A DNA stretch of 43,414 nucleotides from the NCBI RefSeq assembly GCF_005502465.1, contig NZ_SCOT01000023.1, positions 1-43,414 on the forward strand, read 5' to 3'. The DNA is from Sphingopyxis sp. L1A2A. GTDB lineage: Bacteria > Pseudomonadota > Alphaproteobacteria > Sphingomonadales > Sphingomonadaceae. The position numbers and the translations under genes are program-made. The notes under the pieces were generated by a model. It ran no database searches, was not told the origin of the DNA, and saw only the letters and a program-made list of their open reading frames with translations. Shown here piece by piece: positions 22,797-30,839 of this stretch; position 1 is the stretch's first letter; the number at the start of each line of letters is the position of its first letter.

Positions 22797-25606
22797 TGCG
22801 CTTCGCCCCAGCTTTTGCCGATGCCGATTTCAACCTCGAGCGGCACCGACAGCGTCAGCGCGGGTTCGGCGGCGCCCGCCATCACCGCGCGGATGACCGC
22901 GCCGGCGGCCTCGGCCTGGCTCTCGGGCGCCTCGAACACCAGTTCGTCATGGACCTGGAGCAGCATTTTGACGTCGGACAGCCCCGCGTCGGCCAGCGCC
23001 GCGGGCATCCGCGCCATCGCGCGCTTGATCAGATCGGCGCTGGTGCCCTGAATCGGCGCGTTGATCGCCGCGCGTTCGCTGCCCGCGCGTTCGTTCTGGC
23101 TCGCCGCCTTGATCCGCGGGAACCAGGTTTTGCGGCCGAACAGCGTCTCGGTGTATCCGCTCGCCCGCACGCTTTCGAGCGTGTCGGCAATATAATCGCT
23201 AATGCCCGGGAAACGCTCAAAATAGCGCGCGATCAGTGCCTGCGCTTCGTCGGGCGTGACTTCCAAACGCCCCGCCAGCCCCCAGCGCGAAATGCCATAG
23301 AGGATCGAAAAATTGACTGTCTTTGCCTTGCCGCGGGTATCACGATTGCTTTCGCCGAACAATTCGATCGCGGTCGCCGCGTGGATGTCCTGCCCCTGCG
23401 CGAAGGCTTCCTTCAGTTCCGGGACATCGGCCATGTGCGCGGCGAGCCGCAACTCGATCTGGCTATAGTCGGCGGCGATCAGCACATGGCCGGGCGCGGC
23501 GATAAAGGCGTCGCGAATCTGGCGCCCGACCTCGGTGCGGATCGGGATATTCTGCAGGTTCGGGTCGGTCGACGACAGCCGCCCGGTCTGCGCGCCGACC
23601 AGGCTATAGCTGGTGTGGACGCGGCCGGTCGCGGCGTTGATCTGTTGCTGCAAGGCGTCGGTATAGGTCGATTTCAGCTTGGCGAGCTGGCGCCACTCCA
23701 AAATCTTGCGCGCGATCGGCACTCCGTCGCGTTCCAGCCGTTCAAGTTCATTCTGGTCGGTCGACCAGTCGCCCGACTTGCCCTTGCGCCCGCCCTTCAG
23801 CCCCAGCTTGTCGAACAGGATTTCGCCGAGCTGCTTGGGGCTGCCGATCGCGAAGGGTTGGCCCGCGAGTTCGTGAATCTCACCCTCGATCCGCAGCATT
23901 TCGACCGCAAATTCGCCCGACAGTTTCGCCAGATAGTCGCGGTCGACCATGATCCCCGCGCGCTCCATGCCCTCGACGATCGCCGCGAGCGGCCGGTCGA
24001 CCATCTCGTACACGCGCGTCCCGCCTTCGATCGGCAGGCGCAGCTTGAGCAGCTTCCACAGCCGCAGCGCGACATCGGCATCCTCGGCGGCATATTCGGT
24101 GGCGCGGTCGAGCTGCACCTCGGCAAAGCTGATCTGCGATTTGCCGGTCCCGCACATGTCCTTGAAGGTCAGGCAGATGTGGTCGAGGTGGAGCTTGGCG
24201 AGTTCATCAAGGCCGTGCTGATGCTTGCCCGCGTCGAGCGCAAAGCTCATCACCAGCGTGTCGTCATAGGGCGCGATGGTGATGCCGTGCTGCGCGAGCA
24301 CGCCGATGTCATATTTCAGATTATGCCCGACCTTCAGCACCGCATCGTCGGCGAACAGGCCGCGCAGCCGACCCAGCGCCGCGTCCATCGCGATCTGCTC
24401 GGGCTTTTCGGCGAACATGTCGGTGCCGCCATGGCCGAGCGGGATGTAGCAGGCCTTGCCCGGCGCGGTGGCCAGGCTGACCCCGACCAGCCGTCCGGTG
24501 ACGCTGTCGAGGCTGGCGGTTTCGGTGTCGACCGCGACGACATGCGCGGCGCGGGCCTCGGCGATCCAGCGGTCGAGTGCGTCGAGCGTCGTCACCGTTT
24601 CATAAACCGATCGATCGATCGGCGGCATCGGCGGCAATGCGGGAGTTGAGGGCGCCTTGCTCGCGCTCGCCGACGGCGTCGCATCGGCGCGCGGGAATGT
24701 CGGCGGACCGCCGGGCGTCGCGCCCAGGTCGAGTTTGGCCGATAACGAGCGAAAGCCATGTTCGTCGAGAAAGATTTTCAGCGGCTCGGGCGGGATTGCG
24801 CCTAGCTTTAGATCATCGAGCGCGTCAGGCAACGGGCAGTCGCGCTTCAGTTCGACCAGCACCCGCGACAGTCGCGCCATGTCGGCATGTTCGATCAGAT
24901 TGTCGCGCAGCTTCGACGTCTTCATCGTCTCGGCGCCCGCCAGCACTTTTTCCAGATCGCCATATTCGACGATCAGCTTGGTCGCGGTCTTTGGCCCGAC
25001 CCCGCGGACGCCGGGGACATTGTCGACGCTGTCGCCCATCAGCGCCAGCACGTCGCCGACCAGATCGGGGGCGACGCCGAACTTTTCGTCGACCGCGGCA
25101 ATCCCCATCCGCACATTCTTCATCGTGTCGAGCATGTCAACGTGGGCGCCCTCGGCCGGCTCACGGATCAGCTGCATCAGATCCTTGTCCGACGACACGA
25201 TGGTGACGTCCCAGCCTGTGGCGACCGCGGCCTCGGTATAGCTGGCGATCAGATCGTCGGCCTCGAAACCTTCGGTCTCGATGCACGGCAGCGAAAAGGC
25301 GCGCGTCGCGTCGCGGATCAGCGGGAATTGCGGGCGCAGATCTTCGGGCGGTTCGGGCCGGTTCGCCTTATACTGATCGTAAATATCGTTGCGGAAAGAC
25401 TTGCTGCTGTGGTCGAGGATGACCGCCAGGTGGGTCGGCCCGTCGGCGTTGTGCAGATCCTTGGCGAGCTTCCACAGCATCGTGGTGTAGCCATAGACCG
25501 CGCCCACCGGCACCCCATGCGGGTTGGTCAGCGGCGGCAGGCGGTGATAGGCGCGGAAGATGTAGCTGGAGCCATCGACCAGATAGAGATGATTCTTGTC
25601 CGACAT
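22793..25606 (-). CDS. polA: DNA polymerase I
   Basis: Full three-domain Pol I of 937 residues for Okazaki-fragment processing and repair. Residues 1 to about 290 are the 5'-3' exonuclease (YLVDGSSYIFRAYH start, then SSDKDLMQLI and GDSVDNVPGVRGVGPKTA). The 3'-5' exonuclease follows from about 330; its Exo I motif VDTETASLD is intact, so proofreading should be active. The polymerase domain carries motif A DYSQIELRLAAH and motif C QVHDELVFE. A Pro/Ala/Ser linker joins the first two domains. The gene starts 32 bases after the AAC(3)-I-like gene and its stop overlaps the next start. Confidence 0.97.
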   Translation of the reverse strand: MSDKNHLYLVDGSSYIFRAYHRLPPLTNPHGVPVGAVYGYTTMLWKLAKDLHNADGPTHLAVILDHSSKSFRNDIYDQYKANRPEPPEDLRPQFPLIRDATRAFSLPCIETEGFEADDLIASYTEAAVATGWDVTIVSSDKDLMQLIREPAEGAHVDMLDTMKNVRMGIAAVDEKFGVAPDLVGDVLALMGDSVDNVPGVRGVGPKTATKLIVEYGDLEKVLAGAETMKTSKLRDNLIEHADMARLSRVLVELKRDCPLPDALDDLKLGAIPPEPLKIFLDEHGFRSLSAKLDLGATPGGPPTFPRADATPSASASKAPSTPALPPMPPIDRSVYETVTTLDALDRWIAEARAAHVVAVDTETASLDSVTGRLVGVSLATAPGKACYIPLGHGGTDMFAEKPEQIAMDAALGRLRGLFADDAVLKVGHNLKYDIGVLAQHGITIAPYDDTLVMSFALDAGKHQHGLDELAKLHLDHICLTFKDMCGTGKSQISFAEVQLDRATEYAAEDADVALRLWKLLKLRLPIEGGTRVYEMVDRPLAAIVEGMERAGIMVDRDYLAKLSGEFAVEMLRIEGEIHELAGQPFAIGSPKQLGEILFDKLGLKGGRKGKSGDWSTDQNELERLERDGVPIARKILEWRQLAKLKSTYTDALQQQINAATGRVHTSYSLVGAQTGRLSSTDPNLQNIPIRTEVGRQIRDAFIAAPGHVLIAADYSQIELRLAAHMADVPELKEAFAQGQDIHAATAIELFGESNRDTRGKAKTVNFSILYGISRWGLAGRLEVTPDEAQALIARYFERFPGISDYIADTLESVRASGYTETLFGRKTWFPRIKAASQNERAGSERAAINAPIQGTSADLIKRAMARMPAALADAGLSDVKMLLQVHDELVFEAPESQAEAAGAVIRAVMAGAAEPALTLSVPLEVEIGIGKSWGEAH

Positions 25607-25638
25607 GGCGGCGGTGTAGCAGCGGCGATGCGGGCGGC

Positions 25639-26097
25639 CTAGTCTCGCGCCAGCGGCGGCAGGTCGAAATGCATCACATCCTCGCGCGCGCCAAGTCTGG
25701 TGTATAGGGCAACCGCGGGATCGTCGCCATAATCGGCCTGCACGAACACCGCCCAGGCGCCGGTTTCGGCGGCGATATGCTGCACCTCAGCGATCAGCGC
25801 GGTCGCGATGCCACGGCGACGGTGCGCCGCATCCACCGCGAGGTCGTAGAGGTAGATTTCGCTGCGCGCCGCTTCTAGCTTGGGCAGGTCATAGGCGGTG
25901 AGGCCGCCAACGACGCGGCCGTCCAACTCGGCGACGAGCAGGATGACCGCCCGTTTTTCCAATTGGCGCGCAAGCCATGCGTCGTCGGGCTGGTCGCGGC
26001 GGTAGGTCTCGGCGTCGTCGAACGCATCGGCATAAAGCGCGTTGAGATCGCGCATTGCCACGATATCGCCAGGACCCAGGCGGCGGACACAGGTCAT
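25639..26097 (-). CDS. AAC(3)-I-like GNAT acetyltransferase
   Basis: A 152-residue GNAT protein that closely resembles aminoglycoside 3-N-acetyltransferases of the AAC(3)-I group. The acetyl-CoA loop is HRRRGIATAL (92-101), IYLYDLAVDAAHRRRG precedes it, and QADYGDDPAVALYTRLG (120-136) followed by VMHFDL is nearly word-for-word the AAC(3)-I signature as I recall it. ATG 26097 shares one base with the purT stop (TGATG); a TTG at 26100 is a less likely start. No integron or transposon sequence surrounds it, so it looks like a resident chromosomal gene. Whether it acetylates aminoglycosides or a native amine is unknown. Confidence 0.85.
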   Translation of the reverse strand: MTCVRRLGPGDIVAMRDLNALYADAFDDAETYRRDQPDDAWLARQLEKRAVILLVAELDGRVVGGLTAYDLPKLEAARSEIYLYDLAVDAAHRRRGIATALIAEVQHIAAETGAWAVFVQADYGDDPAVALYTRLGAREDVMHFDLPPLARD

Positions 26098-27272
26098 CAA
26101 TAGTCGATGGCAAGTTTATTCGCCGCCGCAACCGCCGCGGCGCGCGCTTCGTCGGTCGTGCCATCCGCAACGCGGGCGAGCGTCACGCCCATGCGGCGAT
26201 AGGGGCGGGTGACCGGTTTGCCAAAGATGCGGGCATCGATCGCGGTTGCGGGGTTCGGTGCGGTGAGCGCCTGGGCCAGGCCGGTGATCGCAAAATTCAC
26301 CGCGTCGCGGTCGGCGAGCAGCACCGCGCTGGCGCTGGCGTCGGGCACCGCGATCGCCGGGATCGGCAGGCCCAGGATCGCGCGGGCGTGGAGGTCGAAT
26401 TGCGTCAGGCGTTGCGAGATCAGCGTCACCATGCCGGTGTCGTGCGGACGCGGGCTGAGTTCGGAGAAGATGACCGTGTCGCCCTTCACGAAAAATTCGA
26501 CCCCGAAAATGCCATGGCCGCCGAGCGCATCGACGACTTTCGTTGCCATGTCCTGCGCGCTGGCGAGCGCCGCGTCCGACATCGCCGCCGGCTGCCAGCT
26601 TTCGCGATAATCGCCGCGTTCCTGGCGGTGGCCGATCGGCGGGCAAAAGGTGACGCCAGCCTGGTGCCGCACGGTCAGCAGCGTGATTTCATAATCGAAG
26701 TCGATAAAGGCTTCGGCAATCACCCGCAGCCGGTCGCCGCGCATCCCGGCGGCGGCATAATCCCATGCGGTATCGATGTCGGCGGCGCTCTTGATCGTGC
26801 TTTGGCCCTTGCCCGACGACGACATCACCGGTTTCACCACCAGCGGAAAGCCGATGCGCGCCGCCGCGGCGTGCAGGGCTTCGCGCGTTTCGGCATATTC
26901 AAAGGTCGATGTGGTGAGGCCAAGTTCGCTGGCGGCGAGGTCGCGGATCGCGTCGCGGTTCATCGTCAACTGCGCGGCGCGGGCGGAGGGAACGACATGG
27001 AACCCCGCCGCTTCGACATCGGCGAGCACTTCGGTGCGGATCGCCTCGACCTCTGGCACGATATGGTCGGGCCGGTGCTTGTCGATCGTCGCGCGCAGCG
27101 CGTCGCCGTCGAGCATCGAAAACACCTCATATCCATCGGCGACCTGCATCGCCGGCGCACCCTCATAGCTGTCACAGGCGATGACGCGGCAGCCGAGCCG
27201 CTTCGCCGAAATCACAAATTCGCGGCCAAGCTCGCCCGAACCGAGCAGCAGGATGGTGGCGGTGGGGGTCAT
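26097..27272 (-). CDS. purT: Formate-dependent phosphoribosylglycinamide formyltransferase
   Basis: ATP-grasp enzyme that makes formyl-GAR from GAR, formate and ATP, the folate-independent route in purine synthesis. The 391 residues match the usual length. [20 protein letters not shown] (9-28) is the N-terminal PreATP-grasp domain. [13 protein letters not shown] is the ATP-binding loop, and [25 protein letters not shown] holds the Mg ligands. ATG 27272 is chosen; the frame to 27593 overlaps ogt in antisense. It heads a minus-strand run with the acetyltransferase, polA and a small exported protein. Confidence 0.95.
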   Translation of the reverse strand: MTPTATILLLGSGELGREFVISAKRLGCRVIACDSYEGAPAMQVADGYEVFSMLDGDALRATIDKHRPDHIVPEVEAIRTEVLADVEAAGFHVVPSARAAQLTMNRDAIRDLAASELGLTTSTFEYAETREALHAAAARIGFPLVVKPVMSSSGKGQSTIKSAADIDTAWDYAAAGMRGDRLRVIAEAFIDFDYEITLLTVRHQAGVTFCPPIGHRQERGDYRESWQPAAMSDAALASAQDMATKVVDALGGHGIFGVEFFVKGDTVIFSELSPRPHDTGMVTLISQRLTQFDLHARAILGLPIPAIAVPDASASAVLLADRDAVNFAITGLAQALTAPNPATAIDARIFGKPVTRPYRRMGVTLARVADGTTDEARAAAVAAANKLAIDY

Positions 27273-27388
27273 GAGAGGCTTTCCATCGACGTTGGGCGCA
27301 AGATTCGGGACGCATCGCTGCGCGGCCGCCACCATAGGAATGTCAGCATCAAAGTGCGACAGCGAATGCCATCCAAAGGATCGATCCC

Positions 27389-27865
27389 ATGACTCTCTAT
27401 TCCAAAACCATCTGGTCGCCGGTCGGCGAGCTGACACTGGTTGCCGACGCCAAGGGGCTCGCGGCGATATTGTGGGAGAATGACCGGCCCGGCCGCGTGA
27501 GGCTCGGCGCCCTGGCCGAGGACGCCGGGCATCCGGTGCTGCGCGCAGCCGAGCGGCAGCTCGGCGAGTATTTCGCGGGCACGCGGCGGACATTCGACGT
27601 GCCGCTGTCGTTTTCAGGCAGCGACTTTCAAAAGAGCGTCTGGCGGGCCTTGCTCACCATCCCGTTCGGCGAGACGCGCAGCTATGGCGAGATCGCGCAG
27701 CAAGTCGGCAAACCCAGCGCATCGCGCGCGGTCGGCGCCGCCAATGGCCGCAACCCCGTCTCGATCATTGCACCCTGCCACCGCGTTGTCGGGTCGACCG
27801 GCAAGCTCACCGGCTTTGCCGGCGGACTCGATGCGAAGGCGTTTCTGCTGGCGCTCGAGCAATAG
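27389..27865 (+). CDS. ogt: Methylated-DNA--protein-cysteine methyltransferase
   Basis: Suicide repair protein that removes alkyl groups from O6-alkylguanine in DNA. The 158-residue length and lack of an AraC-type domain fit Ogt and not Ada. The active-site box is PCHRVVGS with acceptor Cys130. The helix-turn-helix [17 protein letters not shown] and the Asn/Arg region [14 protein letters not shown] carry the DNA-binding and arginine-finger residues. AAAGGA lies upstream of ATG 27389. It is divergent from purT. Confidence 0.95.
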   Translation: MTLYSKTIWSPVGELTLVADAKGLAAILWENDRPGRVRLGALAEDAGHPVLRAAERQLGEYFAGTRRTFDVPLSFSGSDFQKSVWRALLTIPFGETRSYGEIAQQVGKPSASRAVGAANGRNPVSIIAPCHRVVGSTGKLTGFAGGLDAKAFLLALEQ

Positions 27866-27907
27866 GCCGGGCGGGCGCGCCACCGCGTACCACCGCCTAC
27901 CGCCGCA

Positions 27908-28390
27908 TCATTCGGGCCAGTATTCGGTGTCGTGATCGGGATGCTGGTGGTTGCTCGATTTGATCGCGCCGACATAGGCGGCCATCGTTTCCTCGGTCGT
28001 GCCTTCTGCTTGCAACGGAAGGTCTTTGAACAGCGACAGCTGTCCCTCGATGCCGAACTGGACCCGGGGCGGAAATTGCGACGGGTCATCGAACGATCCG
28101 GTCGTCAGGTTGATATGCTTGCTCTCGAAATAATCGTAGAACAGCGGCGTGCCGCATGTCCGGCAAAAGCCGCGCGCCGCCTTGTCCGAACTGTTGAAGG
28201 TCGCGGGCTGGCCGCGCGTCCAGCTGATCGCGTCGCGCGGGACGCCGATCAGCGCCGCAAAGAAATTGCCCGCCGCCTTCTGGCACATCCGGCAATGGCA
28301 GATATGCGAGGTGTCGAGCACCGCGGTGACATGATAGCGCACGGCGCCGCATTGGCAGCCGCCCGAGGCCTGGGTTTCGATGCGGTTCAT
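27908..28390 (-). CDS. GFA-family zinc-binding protein
   Basis: A 160-residue protein of the glutathione-dependent formaldehyde-activating enzyme (GFA/CENP-V) family. Zinc ligands are Cys12 and Cys14 (GGCQCGAVRY), Cys31, Cys33 and Cys36 (CHCRMCQKAAGNFF), and Cys76 and Cys79 (GFCRTCGTPLFY). A strong AAAAGGAG precedes ATG 28390. The family fold is well recognised, but for most members the formaldehyde role is unproven, and no formaldehyde dehydrogenase is nearby. Confidence 0.88.
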   Translation of the reverse strand: MNRIETQASGGCQCGAVRYHVTAVLDTSHICHCRMCQKAAGNFFAALIGVPRDAISWTRGQPATFNSSDKAARGFCRTCGTPLFYDYFESKHINLTTGSFDDPSQFPPRVQFGIEGQLSLFKDLPLQAEGTTEETMAAYVGAIKSSNHQHPDHDTEYWPE

Positions 28391-28424
28391 GGCGCGCTCC
28401 TTTTACTCGCCGTCGGATGAAATT

Positions 28425-29021
28425 TCAAAAAACGGGCCGGAACTCGATATTTCCTAACCAGTTTTCGCCAAGTTTTGCCTTCATCAGGCCCGGGTGCTTT
28501 TGCCCCGTCTGCAGTATTTCAAGCGCTGATGCAGTCGAATCTGCAAAGGCCCGCTGGTCGGGATACTCAAAACCTGGCGCGAGCCGTTCTGCCAGTTCAC
28601 GTGATTCCTCAGTCAGGATGTGAGGATTTCGGCAATTGAACCACATCTGGAAAACCAACATGTTCCAGCTTCTGGTTCCGAAAACCCTACTGTATGTCAG
28701 GCACCCGCCAAAAATGGTCCAAGTGACTGCTTCGGGACGGAAATCGTCTATCGAACGATCGGGATCACGATCTGCGTGTTTGGCGAAGTTGTAGCCATTT
28801 TTTAGGGTGTTGTACCAAGAGTTGAGAAATTGGGGCTTTATCCCAACCTCCATTTGTTTGTAAAAGCCCTCGATACCGCGCTTTTTGGCAAGTGCTTCAA
28901 GAACGTCGACCGCAGCCCACGCCAACGTGTTGGATGCTACCGGGTTGCTATGGCGTAGGACTAGTTCAATGCTTTCGTCGAGTTGCGCCCGAGCGACCAT
29001 CTTCTTGGTCAATGTGATCAT
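28425..29021 (-). CDS. Uncharacterised protein with an NFAKHADRDP motif
   Basis: A predicted soluble 198-residue protein from ATG 29021; a TTG at 29048 would add nine residues. It has no signal peptide and looks mostly helical (LAWAAVDVLEALAKKRGIEG near the N-terminus). The segment NGYNFAKHADRDPD is the most distinctive; I recall similar NFxKHADRDP words in uncharacterised proteobacterial proteins, but no function is tied to them. Base composition is visibly more AT-rich than the neighbours, and the gene lies 38 bases past the guaA stop. This suggests a later arrival. A HEPN-like fold is possible but not supported by a recognisable catalytic motif. Confidence 0.7.
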   Translation of the reverse strand: MITLTKKMVARAQLDESIELVLRHSNPVASNTLAWAAVDVLEALAKKRGIEGFYKQMEVGIKPQFLNSWYNTLKNGYNFAKHADRDPDRSIDDFRPEAVTWTIFGGCLTYSRVFGTRSWNMLVFQMWFNCRNPHILTEESRELAERLAPGFEYPDQRAFADSTASALEILQTGQKHPGLMKAKLGENWLGNIEFRPVF

Positions 29022-29059
29022 GGCGTATTCTCGTCGTTCTTGACCCAATTAACTGCCCC

Positions 29060-30646
29060 CTACTCCCACTCGATCGTCCCCGGCGGTTTCGACGTATAGT
29101 CGTACACCACGCGGTTGATGCCCTGCACCTCGTTGATGATGCGCGTTGCGCAGCGGCTGAGGAAGCTGGCGTCGAAGGGGTAGATGTCGGCGGTCATGCC
29201 GTCGGTGCTGGTCACCGCGCGCAGCGCGCAGACATGGTCGTAGGTGCGGTAATCGCCCATCACGCCGACCGTCTTGACGGGGAGCAGCACGGCAAACGCC
29301 TGCCAGATCGCATCATACAATCCCGCATTGCGGATCTCGTCGAGATAGACTGCGTCGGCTTTGCGCAAGATGTCGCAGCGGTCTTTCGATACTTCGCCGG
29401 GGATACGGATCGCGAGGCCCGGGCCGGGGAAGGGGTGGCGGCCGACGAAGATGTCGGGGAGTCCGAGTTCCTTGCCGAGCAGCCTGACCTCGTCCTTGAA
29501 CAATTCGCGCAGCGGTTCGACCAGCGCCATCTTCATCCGCGCGGGCAGGCCGCCGACATTGTGGTGGCTTTTGATCGTGACGCTCGGCCCGCCGGTGAAC
29601 GACACAGATTCGATGACATCGGGATAGAGCGTACCTTGCGCGAGGAAATCGGCGCCGCCCAGCTTCTGCGCTTCCTCGTCGAACACATTGATGAATTCGC
29701 CGCCGATGAACTTGCGCTTCGCCTCGGGGTCGGTGACTCCGGCGAGGCCCGCCATGAAGCGCTCCTCGGCGTCCACCACGACCAGCGGGATGTTATAATG
29801 ATCGCGGAACAGCCGCTCGACCTGCTCGCGCTCGTTCATGCGGAGAAGGCCGTGGTCGACAAAGACGCAGGTCAGCTGCTCGCCGATCGCTTCGTGGATC
29901 AGCACCGCGGCGACCGCGCTGTCGACCCCGCCCGACAGCCCGCAGAGCACGCGCTTGTCGCCGACTTGGGCGCGGATTTCGGCGATCTTGGTGGCACGAA
30001 ACTCGGCCATGGTCCAATCGCCGCTGCAACCGCAGACGTGGCGGACGAAATTGGCGATCAGCTTGGCGCCATCGGGGGTATGCACGACCTCCGGATGAAA
30101 TTGCGTGCCATAATAGCGGCGCTCGTCGTCGGCGATCAGCGCAAAGGGCGCGCCGTCGCTGACCGCGACGATGCGGAAGCCGGGGGCAAATTCGGTGACC
30201 TTGTCGCCGTGGCTCATCCACACCTGATGCCGCTCGCCCACCTCCCAAAGCCCGTCGAACAGGACGCAGGGTTCGGTGACGGTCAGGAAGGCGCGGCCGA
30301 ATTCGCCATCGCGTTCCCCATCGATGCCGCCGGGTTCGACCCGGCCGCCGAGCTGCTGGCTCATCACCTGCTGGCCGTAACAGATGCCGAGGACCGGCAG
30401 GCCGGTGTCGAACACCGATTGCGGCGCGCGCGGGCTACCGTCGGCGGGGACCGAGGCGGGTGACCCCGACAGGATGATCCCGCTGGGCTTCATCCTCTCG
30501 AGCGCAGCTTCGGCCTGCGTGAACGGGACGATCTCGCTATAGACCCCCGCTTCGCGGACGCGGCGGGCGATGAGCTGGGTCACCTGGCTGCCGAAATCGA
30601 TGATCAGGATCGATTCAGCTGCGGCGGATGTGTCTGGAGTCGGCAT
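29060..30646 (-). CDS. guaA: GMP synthase (glutamine-hydrolysing)
   Basis: Converts XMP to GMP with glutamine and ATP. The 528-residue product has an N-terminal class I amidotransferase domain with nucleophile Cys89 in GICYGQQ and the downstream [11 protein letters not shown]is/Glu pair. The ATP pyrophosphatase domain has the PP-loop LSGGVDSAV, and the C-terminal dimerisation domain ends in the family's typical [12 protein letters not shown] 30646 is chosen; the frame to 30727 has no better start. guaB is not adjacent. It is divergent from the TonB-dependent receptor. Confidence 0.97.
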   Translation of the reverse strand: MPTPDTSAAAESILIIDFGSQVTQLIARRVREAGVYSEIVPFTQAEAALERMKPSGIILSGSPASVPADGSPRAPQSVFDTGLPVLGICYGQQVMSQQLGGRVEPGGIDGERDGEFGRAFLTVTEPCVLFDGLWEVGERHQVWMSHGDKVTEFAPGFRIVAVSDGAPFALIADDERRYYGTQFHPEVVHTPDGAKLIANFVRHVCGCSGDWTMAEFRATKIAEIRAQVGDKRVLCGLSGGVDSAVAAVLIHEAIGEQLTCVFVDHGLLRMNEREQVERLFRDHYNIPLVVVDAEERFMAGLAGVTDPEAKRKFIGGEFINVFDEEAQKLGGADFLAQGTLYPDVIESVSFTGGPSVTIKSHHNVGGLPARMKMALVEPLRELFKDEVRLLGKELGLPDIFVGRHPFPGPGLAIRIPGEVSKDRCDILRKADAVYLDEIRNAGLYDAIWQAFAVLLPVKTVGVMGDYRTYDHVCALRAVTSTDGMTADIYPFDASFLSRCATRIINEVQGINRVVYDYTSKPPGTIEWE

Positions 30647-30728
30647 GGCTGGCCGATAAGGGCAGGGCGCCATGCTGTCCAGCGGTCGATATGGCCCGTT
30701 GGTGGAACGGACATGGCCTCGACACATT

Positions 30729-30745
30729 GTTGCGACAATTGCGAC
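30729..30745. repeat. Tandem TTGCGACA pair in the guaA / receptor divergent region
   Basis: Two copies of TTGCGACA (30729-30736 and 30738-30745) with one base between them, inside the 193-base divergent intergenic region. The sequence ATTGTTGCGACAAT also forms a short dyad. Possible operator; no regulator can be named. Confidence 0.35.
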
Positions 30746-30839
30746 ATAAATGAACCGCCGACGCGAAAGACCGTCAGGGCCGGTTCACTCCTACCGCCCC
30801 AATAAAGATCAAGATAAAAACAAAAAGGCTTCTCCCCCG

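Noticed and set aside
28417..29075. Attachment-site duplication of the guaA 3' end
   Set aside because: I looked for a second copy of the guaA terminal sequence at the far side of the orphan gene and saw none.
29234..30463. 409-codon plus-strand open frame opposite guaA
   Set aside because: Antisense shadow of a gene with complete GMP synthase motifs.
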